In this document: positions 30,259 through 39,422 of the stretch, piece by piece
How the letters are laid out: each line of letters begins with the position of its first letter
Position numbering within the stretch: the first letter of the stretch is position 1
Assembly: GCA_003020965.1 (NCBI GenBank)
Contig: PXRL01000012.1
Location: 103,888-167,887, forward strand
Source: Halobacteriales archaeon QS_4_69_225
Lineage (GTDB): Archaea; Halobacteriota; Halobacteria; Halobacteriales; Haloarculaceae
Direction of reading: 5' to 3'
Length of the DNA: 64,000 nt
Notes under the pieces: model-generated
Seen by the model: the letters and a program-made list of their open reading frames with translations, nothing else
What the model was told of the DNA's origin: nothing
Database searches by the model: none
Position numbers and translations under genes: made by a program

Positions 30259-31383
30259 TCACAGCTCCAGGTCCCGCACCGCGACGGCGTCGCCGGCCTC
30301 GACCCGGCCGACGACGCGGGCGTCGTCCAGCGCCCCGACGACGGCCCCGGCGTCGGCTTCCGGCAGCGCCGCGACGAACCCTGTCCCCATGTTGAACGTT
30401 CGGTGCATCTCCTCGTCGTCGACGTCGCCTTCCTCTTGGACGAACGCGAACACCGGTTGCGGCGCGAAGGGGTCGTCGACGACGTAGCGGAACGCGCCCA
30501 TCCGCGAGAGGTTCGTCCAGCCGCCGCCGGTGACGTGGGCGGCGGCGTGGGTCTCGGCGGCGTGCAGCGGCCCCAGAACATCCCGGTAGATCCGCGTCGG
30601 CTCCAGCAGGACCTCCCCGACCGTCCGGTCGTCGTCGTAGGGGAACGGGTCGGTGTAGTCGAAGTTCCGGGTGACCGCCTCGCGGGCCAGCGTCAGCCCG
30701 TTGGAGTGGATCCCCGACGACGGCAGCCCGACGAGGACGTCCCCCTCGCGGGCGGTCCCGTCGAACAGCTCCGTCTCGGTCGCCAGGCCGACGCAGGCGC
30801 CCGCCAGATCCAGCCCCCTGACGACCTCCGGCATCACGGCCGTCTCGCCGCCGACCAGCTCCACGCCCGCGCGGTCGGCACCCGTCGACAGCCCCTCGCC
30901 GACCGCCTCGGCGGTGGCGTCGTCGGGCGTCTCGACGGCGAGGTAGTCGACGAAGGCCACCGGCGTCACGCCGGCCGCGACGAGGTCGTTGACGTTCATC
31001 GCGAGGCAGTCGATGCCGACCGTCGAGTAGTCGTCGAGCGCCTCGGCGACGAGCAGCTTCGTGCCGACGCCGTCGGTCGCCAGCGCGAGGTACCGGTCGC
31101 CGACCTCGACGAGACCGGCGTAGTCGCCCTCGAACTCGCCGACGGCGCCGACCAGCGCCGCCGTCGCCGCCTCGCTGGCCGCGATGTCGACGCCCGTCTC
31201 CGCGTACGTGAGCCCCTCGGTCCCGTCGGCGTAGTCGGAGTCATCGGTCTCGTCGGGGCCGCCGGTCTCGTCGGGCCCGCCGGAGTCGTCGGCCTCGTCA
31301 GGGGCGCCAGTCTGGCCGGTCTCGTCGGCCTCGTCGAGGCCGCCGAGGTCGTCAGTGTCGTCGACCTCGTCGGAGTCGTCCAT
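30259..31383 (-). CDS. purM: Phosphoribosylformylglycinamidine cyclo-ligase with acidic N-terminal extension
   Basis: AIR synthetase, the fifth step of purine synthesis. The 374-residue protein has the PurM core from about residue 57: LTYAETGVDIAASEAATAAL, ATDGVGTKLLVAE, MNVNDLVAAGVTPVAFVDYL, GGETAVMPEVV and the late VTGGGWTNLSRMG. The first 56 residues are an unusual run of Asp/Glu/Gly repeats (DEADETGQTG, PDEADDSGGPDETGGPDETD), encoded by a degenerate CCGCCGGTCTCGTCGG-like repeat. Normal PurM begins near the YAxxGVD motif, so this extension looks like a repeat expansion in the N-terminus. The start ATG at 31,383 is preferred to 31,410. Confidence 0.93.
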   Translation of the reverse strand: MDDSDEVDDTDDLGGLDEADETGQTGAPDEADDSGGPDETGGPDETDDSDYADGTEGLTYAETGVDIAASEAATAALVGAVGEFEGDYAGLVEVGDRYLALATDGVGTKLLVAEALDDYSTVGIDCLAMNVNDLVAAGVTPVAFVDYLAVETPDDATAEAVGEGLSTGADRAGVELVGGETAVMPEVVRGLDLAGACVGLATETELFDGTAREGDVLVGLPSSGIHSNGLTLAREAVTRNFDYTDPFPYDDDRTVGEVLLEPTRIYRDVLGPLHAAETHAAAHVTGGGWTNLSRMGAFRYVVDDPFAPQPVFAFVQEEGDVDDEEMHRTFNMGTGFVAALPEADAGAVVGALDDARVVGRVEAGDAVAVRDLEL

Positions 31384-31433
31384 GTCCCAGTCGGCGGCCG
31401 ACCGGAGCAAAAGCGCGTCGGTCGACGGGTCGG

Positions 31434-32075
31434 TCAGAACCGCGGGAAGCCGACGAACAGGAACGCCGCGGCCGCCATCGCGGCCGTTCCGACGAACGTC
31501 ACGGCGAAGACCGGGGTGCTCCAGGCCCAGACCTTCCGGCCGTCCAGCGGGCCGAACGGGATCATGTTGAACGCCGCGAGCACGGCGTTGATGGTGACGC
31601 CGAGCCCGCCGAGGTCGCCGAGCGACCCGCCGAGGAGGTACAGCGGGAGGAACGCCACCACGAGGACGACGTTCGTCAGCGGGCCGGCGACCGCGATGAG
31701 GCCGTTCTGTCGTTCGGTGATCCGGCCGCGGTGGTACACCGCCCCGGGGGCGGCGAAGAGAAAGCCCGCCAGCGCCGCCCCGACGCAGAGCGCCAACATT
31801 CCGTAGTCCGCCTGGAAGCCGGCGACCTGTCCGAACCGGACGGCCACCACCTTGTGGGCGAGTTCGTGCAGCAGGAAGCCGACGCCGACGGTCAGCATGC
31901 TGATCAGCAGTACCCGGGCGAACGCCGCCGACGCCAGCGCGCCGGCGACGTCCGGGAACACCGGTTCCTCGAGGATGAGGATGCCGAAGGCGACGCCGAG
32001 GGCGACCCAGGCGACCGCCAGATCCCGGAGTTCGGCGGCCGAAAAGCGGACCTCGCCGACCCGGATCGCGCTCAC
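31434..32075 (-). CDS. Site-2 protease family (M50) membrane metalloprotease
   Basis: A 213-residue membrane protein with the zinc motif FLLHELAHKVVAVRFG (HExxH) in one helix and the downstream FNMIPFGPLDGRKVWAW, corresponding to the conserved NxxPxxPLDG metal-site loop of site-2 proteases. About six membrane helices are visible. There is no CBS or PDZ domain. The GTG start at 32,075 overlaps the TraB stop (GTGA), so the two genes form one unit. The substrate is unknown. Confidence 0.87.
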   Translation of the reverse strand: MSAIRVGEVRFSAAELRDLAVAWVALGVAFGILILEEPVFPDVAGALASAAFARVLLISMLTVGVGFLLHELAHKVVAVRFGQVAGFQADYGMLALCVGAALAGFLFAAPGAVYHRGRITERQNGLIAVAGPLTNVVLVVAFLPLYLLGGSLGDLGGLGVTINAVLAAFNMIPFGPLDGRKVWAWSTPVFAVTFVGTAAMAAAAFLFVGFPRF

Positions 32076-33574
32076 GTCACCACCTCCAGGATGAACTCGA
32101 CGCCCTTCTCGGCGCCGGCGAGCATCAGCCGGGCGACGCCGCCGGCGCCCTCGATACCCGTGCCGGCGAAGAGGTACGGCAGCAGGACCGTCGCGAAGAG
32201 GACGCTGCCGACGAAGCTGCCGACGTTCGTCAGCGCGACGACCATGATGAGCCGGAACAGCGGGACGTCGGTCAGCTCCCGCCACAGCTGCCCGAGCGGG
32301 GTTTCCTCGTCGGAGACGATCTCGTTCAGCGTCGAGATGTCGCCGACGTTGACGTCGAGATAGCGCAGCTCGACGTAGCCGGCGAACCAGCCGGGTGCCA
32401 GTAGCGGGTTGACGCTCGTCAGCCAGGCGACGCCGCCGCCGACGCCCGCCGACTGCCAGTGGGCGCCGGCCAGCTTCGCCAGCGCGAAGGCGATGACGCC
32501 GTTGACCAGGAACCAGGCGGCGAGCAGCTCGAACAGCAGCCGCCCGGAGGTGCCCTCCACGCCGGTGTAGGTGGCGATGGCGAGCAACAGGAAAAACGCC
32601 AGGAAGCCGAAGGTGAACAGGTAGCCGAACAGCTTGTACACTGAAACGCGCCGGCCGGAGGCCCGCCCGGTCAGCTCCGCCATCGCCGGCAGCCGCTCGG
32701 GGAACTCCAGGTACTCCTCGATGCCGGCCCGGTGGCCGGCGCCGACCACGGCGACGACGCGGTTGTCCTGCTCGCGGAGCGCCAGCAGCTGGTGGGCGAT
32801 GTAGGCGTCCCGCTCGTCGATGAGCGCCTCGGCGCCGCCCGGCGAGAAGCGGCGGAACTCCTCCATCATCGCGCCGACGACGTCGGTGTCGGTCATCCGC
32901 TCGACGTCGAACTCCTCGATGTCCTCGTCGGGGGCGAGCCGGACGAGGGCGGCGACGACGACCAGCCCCAGCACCAGCCCGACGCCGAGGCCGACGACCA
33001 GCGTGTCCAGAATCGTCACGACGACGCCCGGGCCGAGCCCCGCCGGGACGACGAACGGGCCGGCGAGGGCGCTCGCGACGATCGTCCCCATCAGCCCGAC
33101 CGCGACGCCGATCCCGAGGCCGACCTCCCGGGGGTCGCCGAGACCGACCGCCAGGCTGCCGACGAGCTGGAGCTTCTCGACGGCCGACAGCCGCGTCCAG
33201 AACCGCTGAATCGTCACCTGGATGTCCCGGTCGACGAGGGCGACGTCGGTGCCCTGCGCCTCGGCGACGTCGACGGCCGCCTTCATGTCGGCTCCGGGGT
33301 CGATGTCGAACCGGTCGCCGAGCCGCGCCTGGACGTACGACAGCATCCAGTAGGCGAGAAACTGAAACACCGTGTTGCCCTTCAGCAGGTCGCCGGCGTC
33401 GAGGTCGTCCGGTTCCTCGCCCTTCAGCTGGCGGTAGCGGCCCTCGTCGAGTTCGACGGCGACGACGTCCGGCCGCTCGGCGTCGATGACCGACTCGACC
33501 TCCTCGACGCTCGCCTCGGAGACGTGAGCCGTCCCGACGACCCGGACGGACCCCCCCGCGGCGTTGTCGCTCAC
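32072..33574 (-). CDS. TraB/GumN-like membrane protein
   Basis: About 500 residues. The N-terminal TraB domain opens with VRVVGTAHVSEASVEEVESV and VVAVELDEGRYRQLKG, and contains ALVDRDIQVTIQRFW and later VVAVVGAGHRAGIEEYLE. Long hydrophobic segments interrupt and follow it, about six in total, so the domain is membrane-embedded. TraB proteins are widespread, and in archaea their role is not established (possible metal-dependent peptidase fold). GTG at 33,574 is chosen over GTG at 33,583 because of a CTAAACC element about 26 bases upstream. It is coupled to the site-2 protease gene. Confidence 0.85.
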   Translation of the reverse strand: MSDNAAGGSVRVVGTAHVSEASVEEVESVIDAERPDVVAVELDEGRYRQLKGEEPDDLDAGDLLKGNTVFQFLAYWMLSYVQARLGDRFDIDPGADMKAAVDVAEAQGTDVALVDRDIQVTIQRFWTRLSAVEKLQLVGSLAVGLGDPREVGLGIGVAVGLMGTIVASALAGPFVVPAGLGPGVVVTILDTLVVGLGVGLVLGLVVVAALVRLAPDEDIEEFDVERMTDTDVVGAMMEEFRRFSPGGAEALIDERDAYIAHQLLALREQDNRVVAVVGAGHRAGIEEYLEFPERLPAMAELTGRASGRRVSVYKLFGYLFTFGFLAFFLLLAIATYTGVEGTSGRLLFELLAAWFLVNGVIAFALAKLAGAHWQSAGVGGGVAWLTSVNPLLAPGWFAGYVELRYLDVNVGDISTLNEIVSDEETPLGQLWRELTDVPLFRLIMVVALTNVGSFVGSVLFATVLLPYLFAGTGIEGAGGVARLMLAGAEKGVEFILEVVT

Positions 33575-33628
33575 TGTCGGCACCTGTCGGGCGACGGGTT
33601 TAGGTTTGACGGGACGCGGTCGCCGCGG

Positions 33629-34033
33629 TTAGTTCGGCCGCTCGGTGCCCGGCGGCCACGAGGACTCTCCCGACGGCTCGCGGTACTCCGCCCGGTCGGT
33701 CAGCCCCTCGACGACCTCGACGACGTCCGAGCCCGTCACCGGCTTCGTGAGGTAGGTGTCGAACTCCAGGTCGACGATGTCGAACCCCGGGTCGACCGCG
33801 GTCACCAGCACCGCCGTCGGGTCGGCCGGCCGGTCGGCGAGCGCCCGGAGCACCTCGTCGCCGCTCATCTCCGGCATCCGGCGGTCCAAGAGTAGCACGT
33901 CGACGCTTTCGTCCAGCGCCTCGAGGGCGGCCTCGCCGCTCGTCGCCACCTCGACGTCGTGGTCTTCCTGTAGCCACATCTCGTAGGACTCGGCGATGTC
34001 GGGTTCGTCGTCGACGACGAGGACGTCGGCCAT
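33629..34033 (-). CDS. Stand-alone response regulator receiver protein
   Basis: A 134-residue single REC domain: acidic pair Asp8-Asp9 in VLVVDDEPDIAES, phospho-acceptor Asp50 in DVLLLDRRMPEMSGDEV, Thr in VLVTAVDPG and Lys97 in YLTKPVTG. The tail is short and Pro/Ser-rich, without the HalX or output domain that often follows in haloarchaea. It sits between TraB and the pilus genes with no histidine kinase adjacent, so its partner kinase must be elsewhere. It may act on pili or taxis by protein contact, which is an inference. Confidence 0.88.
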   Translation of the reverse strand: MADVLVVDDEPDIAESYEMWLQEDHDVEVATSGEAALEALDESVDVLLLDRRMPEMSGDEVLRALADRPADPTAVLVTAVDPGFDIVDLEFDTYLTKPVTGSDVVEVVEGLTDRAEYREPSGESSWPPGTERPN

Positions 34034-34076
34034 ATCTGGTACCTTCGATACTGTGTGACGAGGCTTAGTCTTTCCG

Positions 34077-36146
34077 TCAAAGCGGGATCCATATCAGCAG
34101 CGACGCCGTCGCCAGCGCGACGACGAACTTCACGCCGGCGAGCACCCGCGCCTCCCGGAGGTAGCCGGAGATGAGCCCGGCCGACACCGCCTGCAGCGTC
34201 ACCGCGTGGAAGAACAGCATCGACAGCCGGTTGACGTTGACGTTGCCGACGGAGTTGGTGGGGGCGCCGCTTCCGCCCGAGCCGGAGCCGGAGCCGCCCT
34301 CGGCGTCGGCGGCCGTCTCCGCCAGCTGGCCGACGACGTCGAGGAACTGCACCTTCAGCAGCGCCATCACTCCCAGAAGCGTCAGGAACGTCATGATGAT
34401 GATGGCCAGCTGCATCTGCGTCCGGGTTTTCCGCTCCTGTTCGATCTCGTCGTGGTTCTCGGAGGCCCGCGCCGCCGTCCGCAGGACGTCGCTGATCTGG
34501 CTGGAGGCCTCCTGGGCCTCCGCGATGAGGTTCACCGTCCGGGCCATCCGCGGGACCCGGTAGCGGTTGTTGAACGCGATGAGCGCGCTTTTGAGGTCGG
34601 CCCCGTAGTTGACGGTGACGTGGATGCGCTCGAACTCGCGGGCGAGCTTGCCGGTCGAGGTTTCGGCGACGTTCCGGAAGCTCTCCAGCAGGTTCATTCC
34701 GGTGTCGTTGGCGCTGGAGAGCTTCCGCAGCGCCTCCGACAGCTCGTCGAGCAGCCCCCGCCGCCGCCGCTGGTGGAGGCCGTCGAACACCGCCAGCGGG
34801 CCCAACACGACGTACATCGGCAGGTACCCGTAGACGAACGTCCCCCAGACGGGGGCGTCGACGACTCCGTCCCAGGTGGTGGGCGCCAGCCCCGAAACGA
34901 CGAGCCAGGCGACGAGTGCGGCCGCGACCGGGACGGTCACCACGACCGAGGACAGCGGCCGCTCGATGAACAGTTCCTGGGGGCTGGTCAGGAGGCGTTT
35001 CACCCGGTGGAGCGTCTCCTGCCGGTAGATGTCGTCGAACAGCTGGTCGCCGTTCCGGTCGGCGAAGGACCGCGTGACGGTCCGGTCGAGCACGGAGTCG
35101 CCGCTGGTCAGCCCCTCGACGGCCTCGCCGTCGCCGGAGAGGTGACCGCCGCCGTGGTCGTCCTGCTTGAAGATAGACACGAGCACGAGGAAGACGGCGC
35201 CGATGCCCGGGATCAGGGCGTACACGGTCAGATACAGCAGCAGGTCGCTGGCGTCGCCCAGCATCGCCATCGTCACCAGCAGGATGATGAGCAGCAGCGG
35301 CAGCATGGAGATGGTGAGATACATCTCCCCGAACAGCTCCAGCGTCTCCAGGTTCTTCTCCTGCATGTTCTTGGCGTCCCGCATCATGATCTCGGCCTTG
35401 CCGTCGAGGAACTGCGTCATGTCGCCGCCGGAGTTGATGATCGACAGCATGTCCGTCAGAAAGCCCGACAGCTGACTGGACGGCGTCTCCAGGGCCCGGT
35501 TCCGTACCGCCGTCCGGTAGTCGGTGTCGAAGTACCGCGTCTCCTGGAGGATGGTCTGGAACTCCCTGGAGACCTCGCCGTAGACGTCGTCGCTGTCGGC
35601 GACGGCCTCCATGATTTCCAGCTGGTTCATCCCGCCGACCGACAGTGCGTACATGTAGGCGGTGGCGTCGGGCAACAGGACGTTGACCTCCCGGGCCCGC
35701 TCGTCGGCCTCGAGATACAGCAGCGCGATGGGCGTCCCGAAGCCGGCGGCGAAGCCGATCCCCCCGAGGACGAGTCCCGACCCGACGACGAGCACCGGGA
35801 TCTTCAGCGCGTTGACGATCCCGAGCCACGGCTCCGACAGCGCGAGCCCGAAGATGACCGGCGGCTCGGTGAAAGCGAGGCTGGCGACCGCCCAGGCGGT
35901 CACCCAGCCGGTGACCGCCAGCGCGACGGCCGCCAGCAGCCCGATCGCGACGGCCCGCGAGAGGAACAGCTCGACGGTCCGGTCGCGGAGCGCCTCGTCG
36001 AGCTTCCGGTCGACGCGCTCGACGAAGTCGTCGTCCTCGTCGAACAGCCGGCGGTAGACCGGGTACAGCAGCCCGGCCATCGTCCCGAGGACGCCCTCGC
36101 TGGCCGCCGCGCCGGCGAGACCGCCCGGTTGGGTTCCTGAGGCCAT
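34077..36146 (-). CDS. pilC: Type IV pilus platform membrane protein (PilC/TadC-like)
   Basis: A 689-residue protein containing two T2SSF domains, as in archaeal PilC/FlaJ-type platform proteins that anchor the assembly ATPase. T2SSF hallmarks appear in each half: LPDATAYMYALSVGGMNQLE / FLTDMLSIINSGGDMTQFLD and LLDELSEALRKLSSANDTGM / SDVLRTAARASENHDE. Hydrophobic helix clusters follow both. A Gly/Ser linker (GGSGSGSGGSGAP) precedes the last membrane region. It lies six bases after pilB on the same strand. The pair is expected to build adhesive pili. No pilin gene is seen next to it. Confidence 0.88.
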   Translation of the reverse strand: MASGTQPGGLAGAAASEGVLGTMAGLLYPVYRRLFDEDDDFVERVDRKLDEALRDRTVELFLSRAVAIGLLAAVALAVTGWVTAWAVASLAFTEPPVIFGLALSEPWLGIVNALKIPVLVVGSGLVLGGIGFAAGFGTPIALLYLEADERAREVNVLLPDATAYMYALSVGGMNQLEIMEAVADSDDVYGEVSREFQTILQETRYFDTDYRTAVRNRALETPSSQLSGFLTDMLSIINSGGDMTQFLDGKAEIMMRDAKNMQEKNLETLELFGEMYLTISMLPLLLIILLVTMAMLGDASDLLLYLTVYALIPGIGAVFLVLVSIFKQDDHGGGHLSGDGEAVEGLTSGDSVLDRTVTRSFADRNGDQLFDDIYRQETLHRVKRLLTSPQELFIERPLSSVVVTVPVAAALVAWLVVSGLAPTTWDGVVDAPVWGTFVYGYLPMYVVLGPLAVFDGLHQRRRRGLLDELSEALRKLSSANDTGMNLLESFRNVAETSTGKLAREFERIHVTVNYGADLKSALIAFNNRYRVPRMARTVNLIAEAQEASSQISDVLRTAARASENHDEIEQERKTRTQMQLAIIIMTFLTLLGVMALLKVQFLDVVGQLAETAADAEGGSGSGSGGSGAPTNSVGNVNVNRLSMLFFHAVTLQAVSAGLISGYLREARVLAGVKFVVALATASLLIWIPL

Positions 36147-36152
36147 CCGTGA

Positions 36153-38501
36153 TCACTCCTCGTCGTACCGCGTCGTGCGGACGCCGTCGTCGCTCTCGTC
36201 GTCGTCGGACGCGAAGGCGACGTCGTCGGCGACGGGGTCGGGTCTGGCCGGCGGCTCCTCGCCGTCCGCGTCGACGGCGGCCCCGACGGCGTCGCCCAGC
36301 GACCGGTCGACGTCGATCTCCGTCGGCAGCGACCCGCCGACGTCGCCGCCGCTTTCGGTGTTCCAGTCCAGATCCGCCGGCAGCGCCGCCTCGACGCCCG
36401 GCGTCGACTCCTCGCGGTAGCTCTCCAGCATCGTCTCGGCCTCCGCGAGGATCTCCGCGGCCTGCTCGCGGGTTTCCTCGTCCGGCTTCGGCCGCGGGAC
36501 CAGCGCCTCCGTCTCGTCGTCGATGTCCATGAACACCGTCTCCATCTCCCGGAGGTCGTCCAGACTCGACTCCAGGCGGTCCTGAGCCACCAGCGCGATG
36601 ATGGTGTCGGGGTCGTTGATGAACGCCTGCAGCGTCGCCGACACCTTCTCGTAGGCCGAGATCCGGTGCTCGATGAGATACGCCAGGATGACCGTCCGCT
36701 TGCGGAGTTCGTCCTCCAGGCGGCGCCGCGACCAGCCGCGGTCGAACATGATCTCGCTGAGGATCTGCGGCCCCCGCTGGCGCTCGAAGCCGTCGTCGCC
36801 GGGTGCCCACTGGAAGACGTCCTGGACGTTGATCTCGTCGTTCTCGGCGTCGTAGCTGTTGATCTCGGTTATCTTCTGGTTCCGGCGAACCTTCTCGCCG
36901 CGAACCCGCGTCTGCGCCTGTACCGACACGAGATCCAGCGCCGTGAACAGCGTCTTCGAGACGTTGATCGGATCGGTGGTGAACCGCTTGACCACCTCGC
37001 CGACGGAGTCGGCGTGGAACGTCGTCAGCGTCGTGTGGCCGGTCGACATCACTTGGAACAGCGTCCGACCCTCCTCGCCGCGGACCTCGCCCATGACGAT
37101 GTACTCCGGCCGCTGCCGGAGGGCGGCCTCCAGCAGGTCGAACTCGTCGACGTCGCCGGCCTCGTCGTCAGCGAACGAGGGCCGAGTGACACTGGCGATC
37201 CAGTTGCGCTGGGGGAGTTCGACCTCGCGGGTGTCCTCGATGGAGACGATCTTGGCCTTCGAGGGGATGAAAAGCGACACGGCGTTCAGCGAGGTGGTCT
37301 TGCCGGACGCCGTCCCGCCGGCGAAGATGAGACTCTTGTGGTTCTCGATGCAGAGCCAGAGGAACGCCATCTCCTCGAGGGAGAAGGTGTGCCAGTTGAT
37401 GAGATCGACGGGCGTGAAGGGGACGTCCTTGAACTGTCGGATGGTGTAGTTCGTCCCGTGGTCGGAGACCTCGGTGCCGAGGGTCAACTGCGCGCGGGAG
37501 CCGTCGGGCAGCGTCGCGTCGACCTGTGGCTGGCGCTTGGAGATGCCCTTGCCGGACCGCTGGGCGAGCTTCACCACGAAGTCGTCGAGGCTGTCGTCCT
37601 CGTAGGCGACGTTGCTGATGGTCTGTTCGTACGCGGTGTGGTAGACGAACACCGGGGAGTTGTAGCCGTCACAGGAGATGTCCTCGACGTTGATGTCGTG
37701 TTTGACGCCGTCGATGCGTTCGTAGCCGACGAAGTCCCGCTTGAGGTAGTACAGCAGCTTCTCGATCTGGTACTCGGTGAGGGCGTCGTAACCGTCGGCC
37801 TCGACGGCCGGTCGTGGCCGCACGGCGATGCCGTCGGGGTCGCCGACCGCCTCCTCGGGCGGGTAGATGCCCCGCGTTTCCCGGACCGACCGGTCGTCGC
37901 CGTCTTCCTCGTCCTCGCCGAACAGGTCGGCGACGGAGCCGGCCAGCCGCGAGAACCGGCTGCCGCCCTCCATGCCGAGCTTCTGTGCCAGCCCGTCGTC
38001 GATGAGGTTGTACCGGTCGAGCAGGCGCTTGGTTTCGGCCTCGATGACCTCGGCGCGCTCGGCCGTCGTCTCGTTTCTGTGTTCCGCCTCCTGGGAGTAC
38101 TTGATGGCGTCGGCGAGCTTCTCGGTGAGAAACTCCAGCAGCTCCGACTCGACGTCGGTGAGGTGTGGCTCGATTACGTAGTACTTCAGCTCGTTTTCCT
38201 TTTTCGACCGGAAGATGATGACGAAGGCGTACGGCCGGTTCACCCAGTAGCGCTCGACCTCGTCGAAGTGACGCTTCTTGTGGGCCGGCACGGCCCGCTC
38301 GAGGTCGTCCCGTCCGACGAGCGTCTCGTTGCCGGCCACGTCCGTGAAAAAGCCGTCTTCGTCGAGTTCCGGCGCCACGTTGACCGACCGTCGAGCCAGC
38401 GTCCGGGTCAGCCGCGCCGCCGACTCGACCGCCTCCGTGAGCTCCACACCCCCGCTGTCGTCCGAATCACCCCGCCCGCGACCCCACTTGGTTTCGCTCA
38501 C
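36153..38501 (-). CDS. pilB: Type IV pilus assembly ATPase (PilB-like, VirB11 superfamily)
   Basis: A 782-residue hexameric ATPase that powers pilus assembly. Walker A GGTASGKTTSLNAVSLF lies near residue 395, followed by the Asp box VSIEDTREVELPQ, Walker B EYIVMGEVRGEEGRTLFQVM and the His box STGHTTLTTFHADS. The N-terminal 250 residues form a haloarchaeal-type extension and the C-terminus is a long acidic, probably disordered tail. It is the first gene of a pilB-pilC unit. The KaiC-like gene upstream is 70 bases away on the same strand. Confidence 0.93.
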   Translation of the reverse strand: MSETKWGRGRGDSDDSGGVELTEAVESAARLTRTLARRSVNVAPELDEDGFFTDVAGNETLVGRDDLERAVPAHKKRHFDEVERYWVNRPYAFVIIFRSKKENELKYYVIEPHLTDVESELLEFLTEKLADAIKYSQEAEHRNETTAERAEVIEAETKRLLDRYNLIDDGLAQKLGMEGGSRFSRLAGSVADLFGEDEEDGDDRSVRETRGIYPPEEAVGDPDGIAVRPRPAVEADGYDALTEYQIEKLLYYLKRDFVGYERIDGVKHDINVEDISCDGYNSPVFVYHTAYEQTISNVAYEDDSLDDFVVKLAQRSGKGISKRQPQVDATLPDGSRAQLTLGTEVSDHGTNYTIRQFKDVPFTPVDLINWHTFSLEEMAFLWLCIENHKSLIFAGGTASGKTTSLNAVSLFIPSKAKIVSIEDTREVELPQRNWIASVTRPSFADDEAGDVDEFDLLEAALRQRPEYIVMGEVRGEEGRTLFQVMSTGHTTLTTFHADSVGEVVKRFTTDPINVSKTLFTALDLVSVQAQTRVRGEKVRRNQKITEINSYDAENDEINVQDVFQWAPGDDGFERQRGPQILSEIMFDRGWSRRRLEDELRKRTVILAYLIEHRISAYEKVSATLQAFINDPDTIIALVAQDRLESSLDDLREMETVFMDIDDETEALVPRPKPDEETREQAAEILAEAETMLESYREESTPGVEAALPADLDWNTESGGDVGGSLPTEIDVDRSLGDAVGAAVDADGEEPPARPDPVADDVAFASDDDESDDGVRTTRYDEE

Positions 38502-38571
38502 AATCCGAGGTACACGTGTTAGACCCTCAAAAACGTTCAGGACGCCACAGGCGCCGACCCCGGAACCGCCG

Positions 38572-39198
38572 CTACGCGAGGTCCCGGGAGGTGTCGACGG
38601 TCACGTCGTCGGTCAGCTCCAGTTTGATCGGCTCGGTGAGGGCGCTGCCGCCGCGGAACTTCGAGACCAGAAGCGCCGTTTCGATCTCGCTGCTCGTGAC
38701 GTCGCGACGGAGCTCGAACACGATGTCCGCCATGCCGAGCGTCACCGTCCGCCCCCCGGTCGGGTCGGTCCCGTGACAGTGCAGCAGCCCGAGGCTTCCG
38801 GTCCGCTGGACGTACGTGTGGAGCTTGTTGAGAAACGACTGGTAGTCGGCGTGGTCGCGCCGCTCGAGGGTGTCGGCGGTGTCGACGATGATGTTGGTCT
38901 CGGTGTTGGCCCGCCCGACGACGTCGCCGATCTCGTCGAAGGGAGTGTCCGGCTCGGCGTAGGCGACCATCGGGTTGCCGACGTCGATCGCCTGGCGGTT
39001 GAAGGCTCGCTTGACGCTGGTTTCGTTGCGCAGCGTCGAGAGATACAGCGTCTGCCGCTGTGCGGTGACCCGGTACAGCAGGAGCTCGCTCTGTGTCTGC
39101 GGCGGGGCGACGACGGCGACGAGCGACCCCGCCGGGATGCCGCCGTCGAGGTAGTCGTCGACGACGTCGACTCCGGTTTCCATCCGCCCACGCTCCAT
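38572..39198 (-). CDS. KaiC/RAD55-like ATPase-fold protein with degenerate P-loop
   Basis: A 208-residue RecA-fold protein starting MERGRMETGVDVVDDYLDGG, then IPAGSLVAVVAPPQTQSELL. This is the KaiC-type entry sequence (GIP-GS-loop), but the Gly-Lys-Thr of Walker A is replaced by Pro-Gln-Thr-Gln, so ATP binding is doubtful. The distal Walker-B-like TETNIIVDTADTLER and TGSLGLLHCHGTD remain. A TTTAACTT element 24-32 bases upstream supports the 39,198 start (leaderless). Its placement before pilB suggests a regulator of pili or taxis, as with other haloarchaeal KaiC-like paralogues. That role is inference. Confidence 0.72.
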   Translation of the reverse strand: MERGRMETGVDVVDDYLDGGIPAGSLVAVVAPPQTQSELLLYRVTAQRQTLYLSTLRNETSVKRAFNRQAIDVGNPMVAYAEPDTPFDEIGDVVGRANTETNIIVDTADTLERRDHADYQSFLNKLHTYVQRTGSLGLLHCHGTDPTGGRTVTLGMADIVFELRRDVTSSEIETALLVSKFRGGSALTEPIKLELTDDVTVDTSRDLA

Positions 39199-39248
39199 TC
39201 CGTGTCTACTACCGGGGCCGGCAAGTTAAACCCGCGGTATCGTCCACC

Positions 39249-39370
39249 GGCGGTGTTCAGATAAGCGGCGGTGGACTATGAAGGCCACCACCGGGTGGGA
39301 CTGGAAGGGGCCGACCGGTCGGCGGCTCCGACGACGCTAGAACCGCAGGACCTCTTATTTGAACACTACC
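39249..39370. mobile_element. MITE-like inverted-repeat element 1
   Basis: A 122-bp segment bounded by GGCGGTGTTCAGATAAG (39,249-39,265) and the inverted CTTATTTGAACACTACC (39,354-39,370): 17-bp terminal repeats with three mismatches. It has no coding capacity. The GTGTTCAGATAA end recurs in element 2, so both derive from one IS family. Confidence 0.7.
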
Positions 39371-39422
39371 GGCCGACGGTGACTGACTTTTTATTCTTAA
39401 TATTATTTTTTCCTGCCGCTTA

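Noticed and set aside
33865..36810. Very long open frame (981 codons) opposite or offset to pilC and pilB
   Set aside because: Arg/Gly/Pro/Ala-rich with no domain; a by-product of extreme third-position GC. The pilC and pilB frames are clearly real.
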